40,242 nt of DNA from Thermodesulfobacteriaceae bacterium (GTDB taxonomy: Bacteria > Desulfobacterota > Thermodesulfobacteria > Thermodesulfobacteriales > Thermodesulfobacteriaceae): assembly GCA_025062245.1 (NCBI GenBank), contig JANXAD010000014.1:257-40498 (forward strand), given 5' to 3'. The notes below the pieces were generated by a model. It searched no databases. It was not told where the DNA came from and saw only the letters and a program-made list of their open reading frames with translations. A program made the position numbers and the translations under genes. Numbering within the stretch: position 1 is the first letter of the stretch; the number at the start of each line of letters is the position of its first letter. Below, in pieces: positions 16,386-25,368 of the stretch.

Positions 16386-16408
16386 AGGGGGGGAGAACCC
16401 CCCTTTTT
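16386..16408 (-). terminator. Hairpin after rubrerythrin
   Basis: A run of seven G (16387-16393), loop AGAA, then six C (16398-16403) and TTTTT form a perfect hairpin 10 nt past the rubrerythrin stop. On the minus strand the tail TTCTATTTT is only moderately T-rich. It is one of four similar GGGGG/CCCCC hairpins in the window. Confidence 0.7.
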
Positions 16409-16417
16409 GAGATAACT

Positions 16418-16993
16418 CTACCAATTTTCGCAAATTAATTCGAAGTAAGCGCGTGGATGATCACAGGAGGGGCAGGGATCTGGAGCTTCTAATCCTTTAT
16501 GGAGATATCCACAATTTCTACATCTCCAGATCACCTCTACTTTTTTCTTAAAAACCGTTCCTTCTTTTAAATTTTGTGCTAACGCCAGGTATCTTTTTTC
16601 GTGAAACTGCTCAGCCACCGCTATAGCTTCAAAAACCTTAGCAATTTCTTCAAACCCTTCTTCTCTGGCTATTTTAGCAAAACTGGGATACATAATGGAA
16701 TACTCATATCTTTCTCCTTGAGCAGCGTGATAAAGATTTTCTAAGGTGTTTCCTATCACCCCAGCTGGGAACTTAGCTGTAATTTCTACTTCACCGCCTT
16801 CTAAAAATTTAAAGAGTCTTTTAGCATGTTCCTTTTCCTGATTAGCCGTTTCTTCAAAAATGAAGGAAATTTGCTCAAAACCTTCCTTTTTCGCAGTAGA
16901 ACTAAAAAAGGTGTAACGATTCCGAGCTTGAGACTCTCCAGCAAAGGCAGTTAAAAGACATTTTTCGGTTTGGGTTCCTTTAATACTTCTCAT
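16418..16993 (-). CDS. rbr: Rubrerythrin
   Basis: Rubrerythrin reduces hydrogen peroxide in anaerobes through a diiron site fed by a rubredoxin-like domain. The 191-aa protein has the ferritin-like ligands E20, E53, H56, E94, E97, E128 and H131 (AFAGESQARNRY, NQEKEHAKR, GERYEYSIMYP, AVAEQFHEKRY). Its C-terminal rubredoxin centre uses C158, C161, C174 and C177 (WRCRNCGY, DPCPSCDHP). It stands alone with its own promoter, an AAAGGAGG ribosome site and a terminator hairpin, so it is probably a strongly expressed single-gene unit for oxidative stress. Confidence 0.97.
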   Translation of the reverse strand: MRSIKGTQTEKCLLTAFAGESQARNRYTFFSSTAKKEGFEQISFIFEETANQEKEHAKRLFKFLEGGEVEITAKFPAGVIGNTLENLYHAAQGERYEYSIMYPSFAKIAREEGFEEIAKVFEAIAVAEQFHEKRYLALAQNLKEGTVFKKKVEVIWRCRNCGYLHKGLEAPDPCPSCDHPRAYFELICENW

Positions 16994-17031
16994 CTTTCTA
17001 CCTCCTTTATAATTTTTTTCATTTAAAAATT

Positions 17032-17059
17032 ATTTTAAACTAAAATTTTAATTTGTCAA
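17032..17059 (-). promoter_or_regulatory. Promoter of rubrerythrin
   Basis: TTGACA (17059-17054), a 16-nt spacer and TAAAAT (17037-17032) form a near-consensus promoter. The -35 lies inside the last codons of the upstream sfsA gene. Confidence 0.65.
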
Positions 17060-18214
17060 GACCCTATTAAAGGGTAAAAGATCTAATCTTAGAAGGTTAA
17101 TGAATTCAACAAATTTGGAATTTTCTAAGGGATTCTTAAGAAAATAATATAGGTGGGAAGCACATTCACAATCTGAAGAACCAAATTTTGAAATAAAACT
17201 TTCTGCTATTTTAGAAAGCTCTTTAGCCAGAAAACATTCCAAATTCTGCTTAGAGGTTCTAAAAGAAATTTCCCTACACCCTTTTCCTTTTTCAAGGAGA
17301 TAATCCACATGCCAGTATTTAGTTTTATTTTTTCTAATATGACGCTCTATTCTTTTAGTAAGATTTTTTTTAGCAGAACCAACATATACATAAAAACCTT
17401 TAGCAAAATCAATTTCTCCAAGCCCTCCTACTTTTATCCTTTGAGCTTCCTTGAGTTCTATCAAAAGCAAATAGGCTCCTCTATCTTGAGCTTCCCTTTC
17501 AAGAATAGCGTAAGGAACTTCAACCTCCCTCACCTTTATCACCCTTTCCAATTTTTCATCAAATTGAAGAGCAATAGCCTTCTGAGAAACATAGGAGGAT
17601 GAACTTAAAAAGGCTTTCGTGAACTCAAGGTCAATATGATAGGAAGGTAAAAAGTATTCAATCTCTGGATTCATAATCACATACAAACAAAGGGCTTGGA
17701 CCTTTTTCTCCTTTACTAAGGAAGTTAGTTCCAAGAGATGTCTTTTGCCCCGTGAGGTGGGCGCATCAGGAAACATAGCCATCCTTTTCCCAAAAAGGGT
17801 ACAGGTCTTTACCTCTAAAAATAGCTTCTCCTTGGTGAGTCTATCTTTTAAAAGAAGATCAAATCTATTTTTTTCAAAGGTTACCTCTTCTTTAACAATT
17901 TCATATCCTGAAAGAAAGGAAATTTGTCCTTCTTGAAGGAGGTTTTTTACTAAAAAATTGGTTAAATGGGTATGAAGTAAGACATAAAGCTCATTCTTTT
18001 TAGCAGCTAAAACTGTATAGGCCAGTTTAGACCAACCTTTATTCTTAAAAAGTAAAACCTCAGTTCCCGGAAGTAAGAGTTCCCAGAGTCTTCCTGGATT
18101 GGGAAGATAAGCCAAAGTTTTTCTATTTTCAAGTTCTACCTCTACGGTAAATCTATTTATCCTCCTTAAAAAAATTCCTCTGATTTTAAAATTGGTTAAA
18201 GGATTAACTTTCAT
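17048..18214 (-). CDS. sfsA: SfsA nuclease fused to a DUF123-type GIY-YIG domain
   Basis: Residues 1-240 are SfsA, a predicted DNA/RNA nuclease: an OB-like start (FTVEVELENRKTLAYLPNPGRL), a PD-(D/E)xK core with D119 (NRFDLLL), E134 and K136 (FLEVKTCTL), and the family block MFPDAPTSRGKRHL (147-160). Residues about 246-370 are a second nuclease-like module, GIY-YIG of the DUF123 type (GAYLLLIEL, FYVYVGSAKKNL, RHIRKNKTKYWHVDYLL). The protein (388 aa) is therefore longer than plain SfsA (about 230 aa). Its start overlaps the end of topA by 11 nt, so the two DNA-acting enzymes are translated together. Cellular substrate unknown. Confidence 0.85.
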   Translation of the reverse strand: MKVNPLTNFKIRGIFLRRINRFTVEVELENRKTLAYLPNPGRLWELLLPGTEVLLFKNKGWSKLAYTVLAAKKNELYVLLHTHLTNFLVKNLLQEGQISFLSGYEIVKEEVTFEKNRFDLLLKDRLTKEKLFLEVKTCTLFGKRMAMFPDAPTSRGKRHLLELTSLVKEKKVQALCLYVIMNPEIEYFLPSYHIDLEFTKAFLSSSSYVSQKAIALQFDEKLERVIKVREVEVPYAILEREAQDRGAYLLLIELKEAQRIKVGGLGEIDFAKGFYVYVGSAKKNLTKRIERHIRKNKTKYWHVDYLLEKGKGCREISFRTSKQNLECFLAKELSKIAESFISKFGSSDCECASHLYYFLKNPLENSKFVEFINLLRLDLLPFNRVLTN

Positions 18215-19853
18215 CTTTTAAAGCTTTCAAATATTTTTTTAAAACCTCATAAATCCCTTCTATTACTTCTAAATAGGAAACTTGATTTTTATAAATTTTA
18301 TCTAAGGCTTCCTCCATATTAGCTGTAAATTGATATTCCATAAAAAGAGGAGTTTTACTTTCTAAAAATTCGCATACCCTCTTACCAAGTTCTGTAGGTT
18401 GCAAATATCCACCTCTTTTTACTACATATCCTCTTTTATACAAGATATCAAGAATGGTAGGATAAGTAGAAGGCCTTCCAATCCCTAAACTTTCAAGTTT
18501 TTTAATCAAACTCTGAGGAGTGTATCTGGGAGGTGGTGAAGTTTTATGGGTTTTAAGGATAAAATCTAATATCTTAAATTTTTCACCCTTTATTAACTCT
18601 GGAAGCCTTTCCTCTTTTTCTTCAGATTTAAGAATCCTTTGAAATCCGTCAAAAAGAAGGGTTTTCCCACTAATTCTTAAAGTAAAGTCTTTTTCTAAAT
18701 TGAAATTTCTAAAAAAGTAGGTTTTTTCTAAATAAGAAGCTGAAGCCATCTGGCTGGCTATAAAAACCTTCCAAATGAGTTCATATAACTCATTTTCTTT
18801 TATTCCCAAAGGAATTTTTAACAAATCTATTTTAGTTGGTCTTATACACTCGTGGGCCTCTTGAGAAAATTTCTGAGGCTTTTTCCTCCTATATTTTCCA
18901 AGGTAAAGGCTTCCAAAACACTTTTGAATAAACTCCTTGGCCTTACTTTGAGCTAAAGGGCTAACTCTGGTAGAATCAGTTCTCATATAGGTAATATATC
19001 CCTCTTCATAGAGTCTTTGAGCTATTTTCATAATTTCTTTGGGTTCCAAACCTACGCACTTAGAACCCCACTCTATTAAAGTGGTAGTTTTCAAAGGTAA
19101 AGGAGGAGCTCTCTTTAGTCTTCTTTCTTGAGTTTCAAAAAGCTCTAATTCTGTTCCCTTAAGTTTACTTTCAAAAAACTCTTTCAGTTCCTCTGGATCA
19201 GAAACTTTATAAAGTCTATTTTTATGATAAAGTTCTACCTTTAAATTATTATCTAACAGAACTTCTAAAGAATAGGTAATTTTAGGGCTAAAAGAATCTA
19301 TTTCCTTTTCCCGTTCAACAATTAGCTTAAGAGCTGGACTTTGCACTCTTCCTACCGAAAGGGATTCTTTAAAAAACTTACTCAATAAGGGGGATAACAA
19401 ATAACCTATGAGTCTATCTAAAATTCTTCTAGCTAGCCAAGCCTGATACAAAAATTCATCAACCTCTCTGGAATACTTAAAAGCTCTTTCAACTCCCCAT
19501 TCGGTAATTTCAATTAAGTCTATTCTTTTAAAAATAAGGTTTTTCTTATATTTAGATAAATACTCTTTTAAATGATAGGAAATAGCTTCACCCTCCCGAT
19601 CTGGATCGGTAGCTAAGTAAACCTCCTTTACCTCCGAGAGAAATCTTTTGATAGCCTTTAAATTTTTCATTTTTTCAGGTAAGAAAACTAAATTAGGGAA
19701 AAAACCCCTTTTTAGGTCAATTCCTAAGGAATTTTTAGGAAGATCCATAATATGGCCGTAGGTAGCTCTAAAAATAAAAGAGGTCTTACTTTGCCTGAGA
19801 ATTCTTTGTAAGGTTCTTATCTTATGGGGAGATTCTACGATAAAAAGTTTCAT
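18204..19853 (-). CDS. topA: DNA topoisomerase I (type IA), compact form without zinc ribbons
   Basis: Type IA topoisomerase relaxes negative supercoils by a 5'-phosphotyrosine intermediate. The TOPRIM domain shows E7 (VESPHK) and DPDREGE at 83-89. VGRVQSPAL is at 168-176, the catalytic Y289 lies in YITYMRTDSTR, and SQEAHECIRPT and GIGRPSTYPTI follow. At 549 aa it ends right after the core domains (QFTANMEEALDKI), with none of the C-terminal Cys4 zinc ribbons found in most bacterial TopA. Whether a longer paralog exists elsewhere cannot be seen. AAGG precedes the ATG. It overlaps sfsA by 11 nt. Confidence 0.92.
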   Translation of the reverse strand: MKLFIVESPHKIRTLQRILRQSKTSFIFRATYGHIMDLPKNSLGIDLKRGFFPNLVFLPEKMKNLKAIKRFLSEVKEVYLATDPDREGEAISYHLKEYLSKYKKNLIFKRIDLIEITEWGVERAFKYSREVDEFLYQAWLARRILDRLIGYLLSPLLSKFFKESLSVGRVQSPALKLIVEREKEIDSFSPKITYSLEVLLDNNLKVELYHKNRLYKVSDPEELKEFFESKLKGTELELFETQERRLKRAPPLPLKTTTLIEWGSKCVGLEPKEIMKIAQRLYEEGYITYMRTDSTRVSPLAQSKAKEFIQKCFGSLYLGKYRRKKPQKFSQEAHECIRPTKIDLLKIPLGIKENELYELIWKVFIASQMASASYLEKTYFFRNFNLEKDFTLRISGKTLLFDGFQRILKSEEKEERLPELIKGEKFKILDFILKTHKTSPPPRYTPQSLIKKLESLGIGRPSTYPTILDILYKRGYVVKRGGYLQPTELGKRVCEFLESKTPLFMEYQFTANMEEALDKIYKNQVSYLEVIEGIYEVLKKYLKALKDES

Positions 19854-20058
19854 TAGAGACCTTGGGAAAACTCAATTATTTAACGAAGATTTTAAAATAA
19901 AAATAAAGGAAAAACAAGAAGGTTTTTTTCCATAAGAGAAAAACTTTTCTATCCGGAACTTCCTTTGAAGCTTAAAAATCGCGTATAGATATCTGAATTC
20001 TACTGATATTTTTTAGGAACCTTTTTCTTAATTAGGATTTTTGATTAGGATTAAGGAA

Positions 20059-20077
20059 GGGGGGAGGGGAACCCCCC
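20059..20077 (-). terminator. Hairpin after groEL
   Basis: GGGGGG (20059-20064) and CCCCCC (20072-20077) form a perfect six-pair stem 22 nt past the groEL stop, with a pyrimidine-rich tail on the minus strand. The position fits termination of groES-groEL. Confidence 0.65.
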
Positions 20078-20099
20078 TAACAATCTTTATGTTAAGGGA

Positions 20100-21734
<1,635 letters not shown>

Positions 21735-21743
21735 TCAAATTTT

Positions 21744-22034
21744 TTAGTCTTCAATTATGGCTAAAACATCATCTTCTCTCATAATTAAAAACTCTTCACC
21801 TCTCATTTTTATCTCAGTCCCAGCATATTTACTAAATAAAATTTTATCTCCCTCCTTGACAGTTAAGGGCATCCTTTGACCATTGTCTAACACCTTACCC
21901 TGACCTACAGCTATAACTTTACCCATAATGGGTTTTTCCTTAGCTGTATCTGGAATAATAATTCCAGCTTCAGTTTTTTCCTCCTCCTCAATACGTTTAA
22001 CTAAAATACGATCATGTAAAGGTTTAATCTTCAT
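21744..22034 (-). CDS. groES: Co-chaperonin GroES (10 kDa)
   Basis: The 96-aa protein starts [21 protein letters not shown] and contains the mobile loop ([14 protein letters not shown]) and the core [22 protein letters not shown]. It caps the GroEL ring. The AAAGGAGG ribosome site is strong. The 90-nt upstream gap contains no CIRCE operator (TTAGCACTC inverted repeat), so HrcA control is not supported here, and no clear sigma70 box was convincing. Confidence 0.98.
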   Translation of the reverse strand: MKIKPLHDRILVKRIEEEEKTEAGIIIPDTAKEKPIMGKVIAVGQGKVLDNGQRMPLTVKEGDKILFSKYAGTEIKMRGEEFLIMREDDVLAIIED

Positions 22035-22124
22035 CCCTGCACCTCCTTTCTTGAGATTTGATATGAATTTGGATAAATTTTAAAACAAAAAATAATCACT
22101 ACTTTTTAAAAGACAAGGGGGTGA

Positions 22125-23681
22125 TTAAGAACTTTGTAAAAAATCTAAGATGACCTCTTCTAAAACTTGAGAGGATTCTTCCGTATCTAAAATTAATAAA
22201 GGATCACATTCTAAAGGGGGTTGGAACCTTTCCTTTTGAGCTAAATAAATATCCCAAAGAGCATCAGAAACGGTTCCTTCATAAATTCTTTGGTTTAATC
22301 TTTTTTTAACAGTTTCATCCTTAGCTCTACACCAAATCCAATAAATCTTTACGGAAAAATTCTTAAAGGTGTCTCTAACCCAATCTCTTAACTTCAAATC
22401 CCTAAAGGTGGCATCTAAAATTACATCTCTTCCAAAGCTTAACTCTTCCTTAGCTATTTCAAGCATTTTTTGATAGGTTTTTTCACTCATTTGGGGAGAG
22501 TAGATTCCCTTTTCAAAGGGAGCATAATAGTGTCCGTTTAATTCCAGATTAAGAAGCTTTTTTCTAACTACATCAGAAGAAACATAAACTGCTGGTCTTC
22601 TATCTAAAAGTTTATAAGCTAAAAAGGTTTTACCTGTACCCGAAAGTCCCATAAAAATAATTAATCTGGGAATCCCTCCTGCATAAAAATACGCTAAATC
22701 AAAATATTCTTGAGCTCTCTTTAAGGCTTCCTCTCTTTCTCTTTCGGGTACCTCAGAGGAAGCAAAGGTAAAACATCCTATTTTTCCACGAACATAGGCT
22801 CGATAGCACTTATAAAAATTTAGAAGCTGTAAAAGCTCAAAATCTTCACTTTTTTTGAGATAACCCTCTACAAAATAATCAGAAAGATTTCTATAGCGAT
22901 TAAAATCTAAATCCATAGCTAAAAAGGCTATATCTGAACAAACATCCCCACACCTAAATCTTTCGTTAAATTCAATACAATCAAAAATGTAAACCCTTTT
23001 AAAGTCTTCAAAGCATATATTGGCAGAGTAAAGGTCTCCATGTCCTTCTCTTATAAATCCTTCCTGGATTCTTTTCTCAAAAAGCCTTTTTTCTCCCTCT
23101 ATAAAACTTCGGGTATAGTTCACTATAAATTTGTATTTATCCTCACTTAAGGCTTTTCCTACAAAACCTATGGTCTGAGAAAAATTCTCTTCAGTATTAT
23201 AGGAAATAACCTCTAAGCTTCCATAATAATTAACCTTTTCTCCAGTTTGAGCTTCCTTATAAAAGGGAACCAAAGCCTCTACAATTAAGTCTATATGCCT
23301 TTCTGTTATCCTTTTTTCCCTTAAAAGCCTTACCATCATTCCTTCTTCAGGAAGCCTTTTCATCTTAACTGCATACTCTACTGGTTCACCTCTTCCCTCT
23401 ACCTTAAAAATCTCTCCCTCTTTAGTAATAGGTACTACTCCTAAGTAAAGGTCAGGGCATAATCTTCGATTTAACTCTACTTCCTTTTCACAAAAATACC
23501 TCCTCTTTTCTAAAGTAGTAAAATCTAAAAATCCAAAATTAACGGGTTTTTTAATCTTATAAACCCATTTATCTGTAATAAAAACATAAGAAATATGGGT
23601 TTGAACAACTTTCAACTCTTTAATAGGAAAAGAAAAGGAATTTAAAGAAATAGCTTCAGACCAAAAAATTTCCGAATTCAT
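22125..23681 (-). CDS. Two-domain kinase: aminoglycoside-phosphotransferase-like + P-loop kinase
   Basis: The 518-aa protein joins two modules. Residues about 30-330 resemble an aminoglycoside/choline-kinase fold, with HGDLYSANIC (214-216 HGD, catalytic Asp) and FDCIEF (D234, metal site) as in COG2187 proteins. Residues about 338-518 form an AAA-like/zeta-toxin-type kinase with P-loop GLSGTGKT (345-352) and SSDVVRKKL. Such fusions are widespread but their substrate is unknown; small-molecule phosphorylation is the family expectation, not antibiotic resistance. The ATG lacks a clear Shine-Dalgarno and sits 10 nt after a TAAAAT box. Confidence 0.82.
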   Translation of the reverse strand: MNSEIFWSEAISLNSFSFPIKELKVVQTHISYVFITDKWVYKIKKPVNFGFLDFTTLEKRRYFCEKEVELNRRLCPDLYLGVVPITKEGEIFKVEGRGEPVEYAVKMKRLPEEGMMVRLLREKRITERHIDLIVEALVPFYKEAQTGEKVNYYGSLEVISYNTEENFSQTIGFVGKALSEDKYKFIVNYTRSFIEGEKRLFEKRIQEGFIREGHGDLYSANICFEDFKRVYIFDCIEFNERFRCGDVCSDIAFLAMDLDFNRYRNLSDYFVEGYLKKSEDFELLQLLNFYKCYRAYVRGKIGCFTFASSEVPEREREEALKRAQEYFDLAYFYAGGIPRLIIFMGLSGTGKTFLAYKLLDRRPAVYVSSDVVRKKLLNLELNGHYYAPFEKGIYSPQMSEKTYQKMLEIAKEELSFGRDVILDATFRDLKLRDWVRDTFKNFSVKIYWIWCRAKDETVKKRLNQRIYEGTVSDALWDIYLAQKERFQPPLECDPLLILDTEESSQVLEEVILDFLQSS

Positions 23682-23691
23682 TTTCTCTTAA

Positions 23692-23719
23692 ATTTTAATA
23701 GAATCTAAAAATTTTACAA
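23692..23719 (-). promoter_or_regulatory. Promoter of the two-domain kinase gene
   Basis: TTGTAA (23719-23714), a 16-nt spacer and TAAAAT (23697-23692), only 10 nt before the ATG (23681), predict an almost leaderless message. The -35 lies 8 nt outside the CAT at the end of IS relic 2. Confidence 0.4.
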
Positions 23720-24060
23720 ACTTCTGTATGAAACCCTATGATTGGGAATTGCGTATTACGCTTCCACTTTCTTTCCCTTTCTCCTTGAGAGTTCTTAGTT
23801 GGAAGAAGACAGGTTTTTTCTATTTATAAATAGTGGTCTTTAATACTTCCAAAGTAGCTTTATTAGCTTAAAAAGTGCCGTATATTGGTTATTCATCTTT
23901 GTTAAGCTTAGGTAAAATTTTTTAATTTTCTCAAAAGAGACAGAACCTATACAAAAAACTTCTTTTTCAACCTCTGAGCAAGACTATGATTAGAAATCCA
24001 AGTATTGAATTTTTGTAATCCCTCTAAGGAGAGTTTTTAATCGATAAGGTAAAAAGAAAA
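23720..24060 (-). mobile_element. Insertion-sequence relic 2 (heavily deleted)
   Basis: No gene is readable from 23727 to about 24110. The end at 23727-23751 (TATGAAACCCTATGATTGGG) matches the end of relic 1 with few changes. The stretch 23773-23870 resembles the N-terminal transposase region of relic 1 near 13800-13940 (similar TCC-TTGAGAG and TATAAATAGTG-TTT-AATA segments). Most of the catalytic region is missing, so this seems to be a deletion derivative. The stretch 23880-24060 could not be assigned. Confidence 0.45.
23727..23751. repeat. IS right-end sequence, copy 2
   Basis: It begins TATGAAACCCTATGATTGGG. Aligned with copy 1 it keeps TATGA, CC, TATGATT and GGGA, with one gap and a few substitutions. 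Confidence 0.5.
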
Positions 24061-24160
24061 AATCTGACACCTTTGACATTAGGACCTATGGAAGTTGGCT
24101 TAAGTAAAATTTTTACTCTACTCCTATAAAAAAATATTTTTCAAACAGTCTCTCAACCTC

Positions 24161-24189
24161 TTGACAAAAATTATTAAAGGATTAAAAAT
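24161..24189 (+). promoter_or_regulatory. Promoter of the sequon-repeat lipoprotein
   Basis: A perfect TTGACA (24161-24166) is followed after 16 nt by TAAAAA (24183-24188). A strong AGGAGGGAGAGG ribosome site follows about 20 nt later. Confidence 0.55.
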
Positions 24190-24225
24190 TATTAAACTTT
24201 AAAATTTTAGGAGGAGGGAGAGGCT

Positions 24226-24447
24226 ATGAAAAGAGTAATTTCCTTTATGTTAAGTTTGGTTTTAGCAGGAGTCATTGGATTAACGGCAGGGTGTAAAAAA
24301 GAAGAAAAGAAACCAGCTAACGCCACTGCTAATGTAACTAATGTTACCGCTAATGTAACTAATGTTACCGCTAATGTAACTGCTAATGTGACCGCTAATG
24401 TAACTAAAAACGCTACTGGTAATGTTACTAACGCCACCAAAAAATAG
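24226..24447 (+). CDS. Small lipoprotein made of Asn-X-Thr sequon repeats
   Basis: The 73-aa protein has a lipoprotein signal (residues 1-22) with lipobox LTAGC, so C23 should be lipidated. After a charged spacer (KKEEKKP) the rest is almost only N-V-T and N-A-T tripeptides: sequons start at N32, 36, 39, 43, 46, 50, 54, 58, 62, 66 and 69, eleven in 40 residues. The codons vary between copies (gta act, gtt acc, gtg acc), so selection on the protein is likely. It has its own promoter, strong ribosome site and terminator, so it is an independent and probably well-expressed unit. No known family is recognised. A surface glycoprotein anchor is my inference. Confidence 0.8.
   Translation: MKRVISFMLSLVLAGVIGLTAGCKKEEKKPANATANVTNVTANVTNVTANVTANVTANVTKNATGNVTNATKK
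24319..24438 (+). repeat. Sequon-coding tandem repeat
   Basis: Irregular units of 9 and 12 nt encode N-V-T/N-A-T. The only long exact duplication is a 21-nt unit encoding A-N-V-T-N-V-T, present twice between about 24331 and 24372. Confidence 0.8.
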
Positions 24448-24485
24448 GCCTACTTAACTTAATTAGTTATCAGAAGAAATTTTAT

Positions 24486-24520
24486 AAAAAGGGGGGAGTT
24501 TTTCCCCCTTTTTTCTTTTT
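24486..24520. terminator. Bidirectional terminator between the lipoprotein and the repeat-tail gene
   Basis: AAAAAGGGGGG (24486-24496), a short T-rich loop, then CCCCC (24504-24508) and TTTTTTCTTTTT form a strong intrinsic terminator on the plus strand. Read on the minus strand the stem is also followed by TTTTT, so it can end both convergent genes. Confidence 0.85.
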
Positions 24521-24538
24521 AAGAAGATTTTCTAATTC

Positions 24539-25219
24539 TTATCTTCTAAAGTCTTTATTTTTATCCTTAAAATCTCTACCATCCCTATCCTTAAAATCTT
24601 TATCCCTATCCTTAAAATCCCTGTCCCTATCCTTAAAATCTTTATCCTTAAGGTCTTTATCTCTTTTACCCTTACTATGATACAATTTTTCGTTTATTAC
24701 CATATAATTTTTTTCTTTCTTTTTAAGATCTATAACTATCTTAGGGTCTTGATTATAGTATTCAGAAAAAAATTTTATCTGAGATAATTCAATAATATGG
24801 TAATCTTTTAAAATTATTTTTTTAGGAGGTTTCTTATAATGTCCGTAAGCCCTTCCATAGGGAGGACCATATACTATAATATATCTATGAAAAATCCTTT
24901 CTGGTTCTAAACCAAAACGAATCATAATTTCATACCAGGGTAAACCACCTCTTCTCAACTCAATAATTACATCAGGAGAAACACGAGCATAGCTTATGAT
25001 TAAAAAAAATAACGGTAACTCTTCATCTCTTATAATAGGATACCTTTTTTTAATAATTACTATTTCATCATAGGGGACACGGTAATATTCTCCCAGAGAA
25101 ACATAAAAATTGGTAATTCTACCATTATTTATAGAAACCCCTAAGTCTAAATTACTTCCTAAGGAATTAGAAGTAATTAAAAGGGTCATCAAAAAAAGTA
25201 AAAAAATTAACCTTTTCAT
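24539..25219 (-). CDS. Exported protein of unknown function with (K/R)DKDFKDRD repeat tail
   Basis: The start is set at ATG 25219 (MKRLIFLLFL), 8 nt after AAAGGAGG; the longer frame to 25267 has no ribosome site. The 226-aa protein has a signal peptide (about 1-22) and a middle region (about 25-165) with YYRVPYDEIVIIKKRYP and ARVSPDVIIELRRGGLPWYEI, patterns I associate with uncharacterised secreted proteins of sulfate reducers. A glycine/tyrosine segment (YGPPYGRAYGHYKKPPKK) follows. The last 45 residues or so are charged tandem repeats (KDFKDRDRDFKDRDKDF). No function can be assigned. Confidence 0.7.
   Translation of the reverse strand: MKRLIFLLFLMTLLITSNSLGSNLDLGVSINNGRITNFYVSLGEYYRVPYDEIVIIKKRYPIIRDEELPLFFLIISYARVSPDVIIELRRGGLPWYEIMIRFGLEPERIFHRYIIVYGPPYGRAYGHYKKPPKKIILKDYHIIELSQIKFFSEYYNQDPKIVIDLKKKEKNYMVINEKLYHSKGKRDKDLKDKDFKDRDRDFKDRDKDFKDRDGRDFKDKNKDFRR
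24545..24665 (-). repeat. Tandem repeat encoding the charged tail
   Basis: Units of 15, 21 and 24 nt, each starting CCTTAAAATC or a close variant on the plus strand, repeat about six times. Unit length varies in multiples of three, so the reading frame survives gain or loss of units. Confidence 0.75.
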
Positions 25220-25332
25220 TTTTACACCTCCTTTAATTTTTATCCTTTCTTCTAATCGTAGAATCAAAATTTATACCTATAAAGAGTTTCTATTCTTTAG
25301 ACCCTTCAAATTGAATAATAAGGAAAACTAAC

Positions 25333-25364
25333 CTAATTTAAGGCTTAAATTAGACAAAATTGTC
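25333..25364. promoter_or_regulatory. Two adjacent inverted repeats after EndoQ
   Basis: CTAATTTAA (25333-25341) and TTAAATTAG (25345-25353) are perfect arms with a 3-nt loop. GACAA (25353-25357) and TTGTC (25360-25364) form a second palindrome sharing a base. They could be an AT-rich terminator for the EndoQ transcript or an operator for the downstream repeat-tail gene, 114 nt away. Confidence 0.35.
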
Positions 25365-25368
25365 AAAC

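Noticed and set aside
19854-20058. Possible small RNA between topA and groEL
   Set aside because: Only weak AT-rich stems and no convincing promoter-terminator pair were seen.
22035-22124. CIRCE operator before groES
   Set aside because: No TTAGCACTC/GAGTGCTAA inverted repeat is present.
24207-24440. Antisense open frame with V-T-L-A-V repeats
   Set aside because: It is the mirror of the sequon-coding repeat on the other strand; the plus-strand gene has a promoter, ribosome site, lipobox and terminator.
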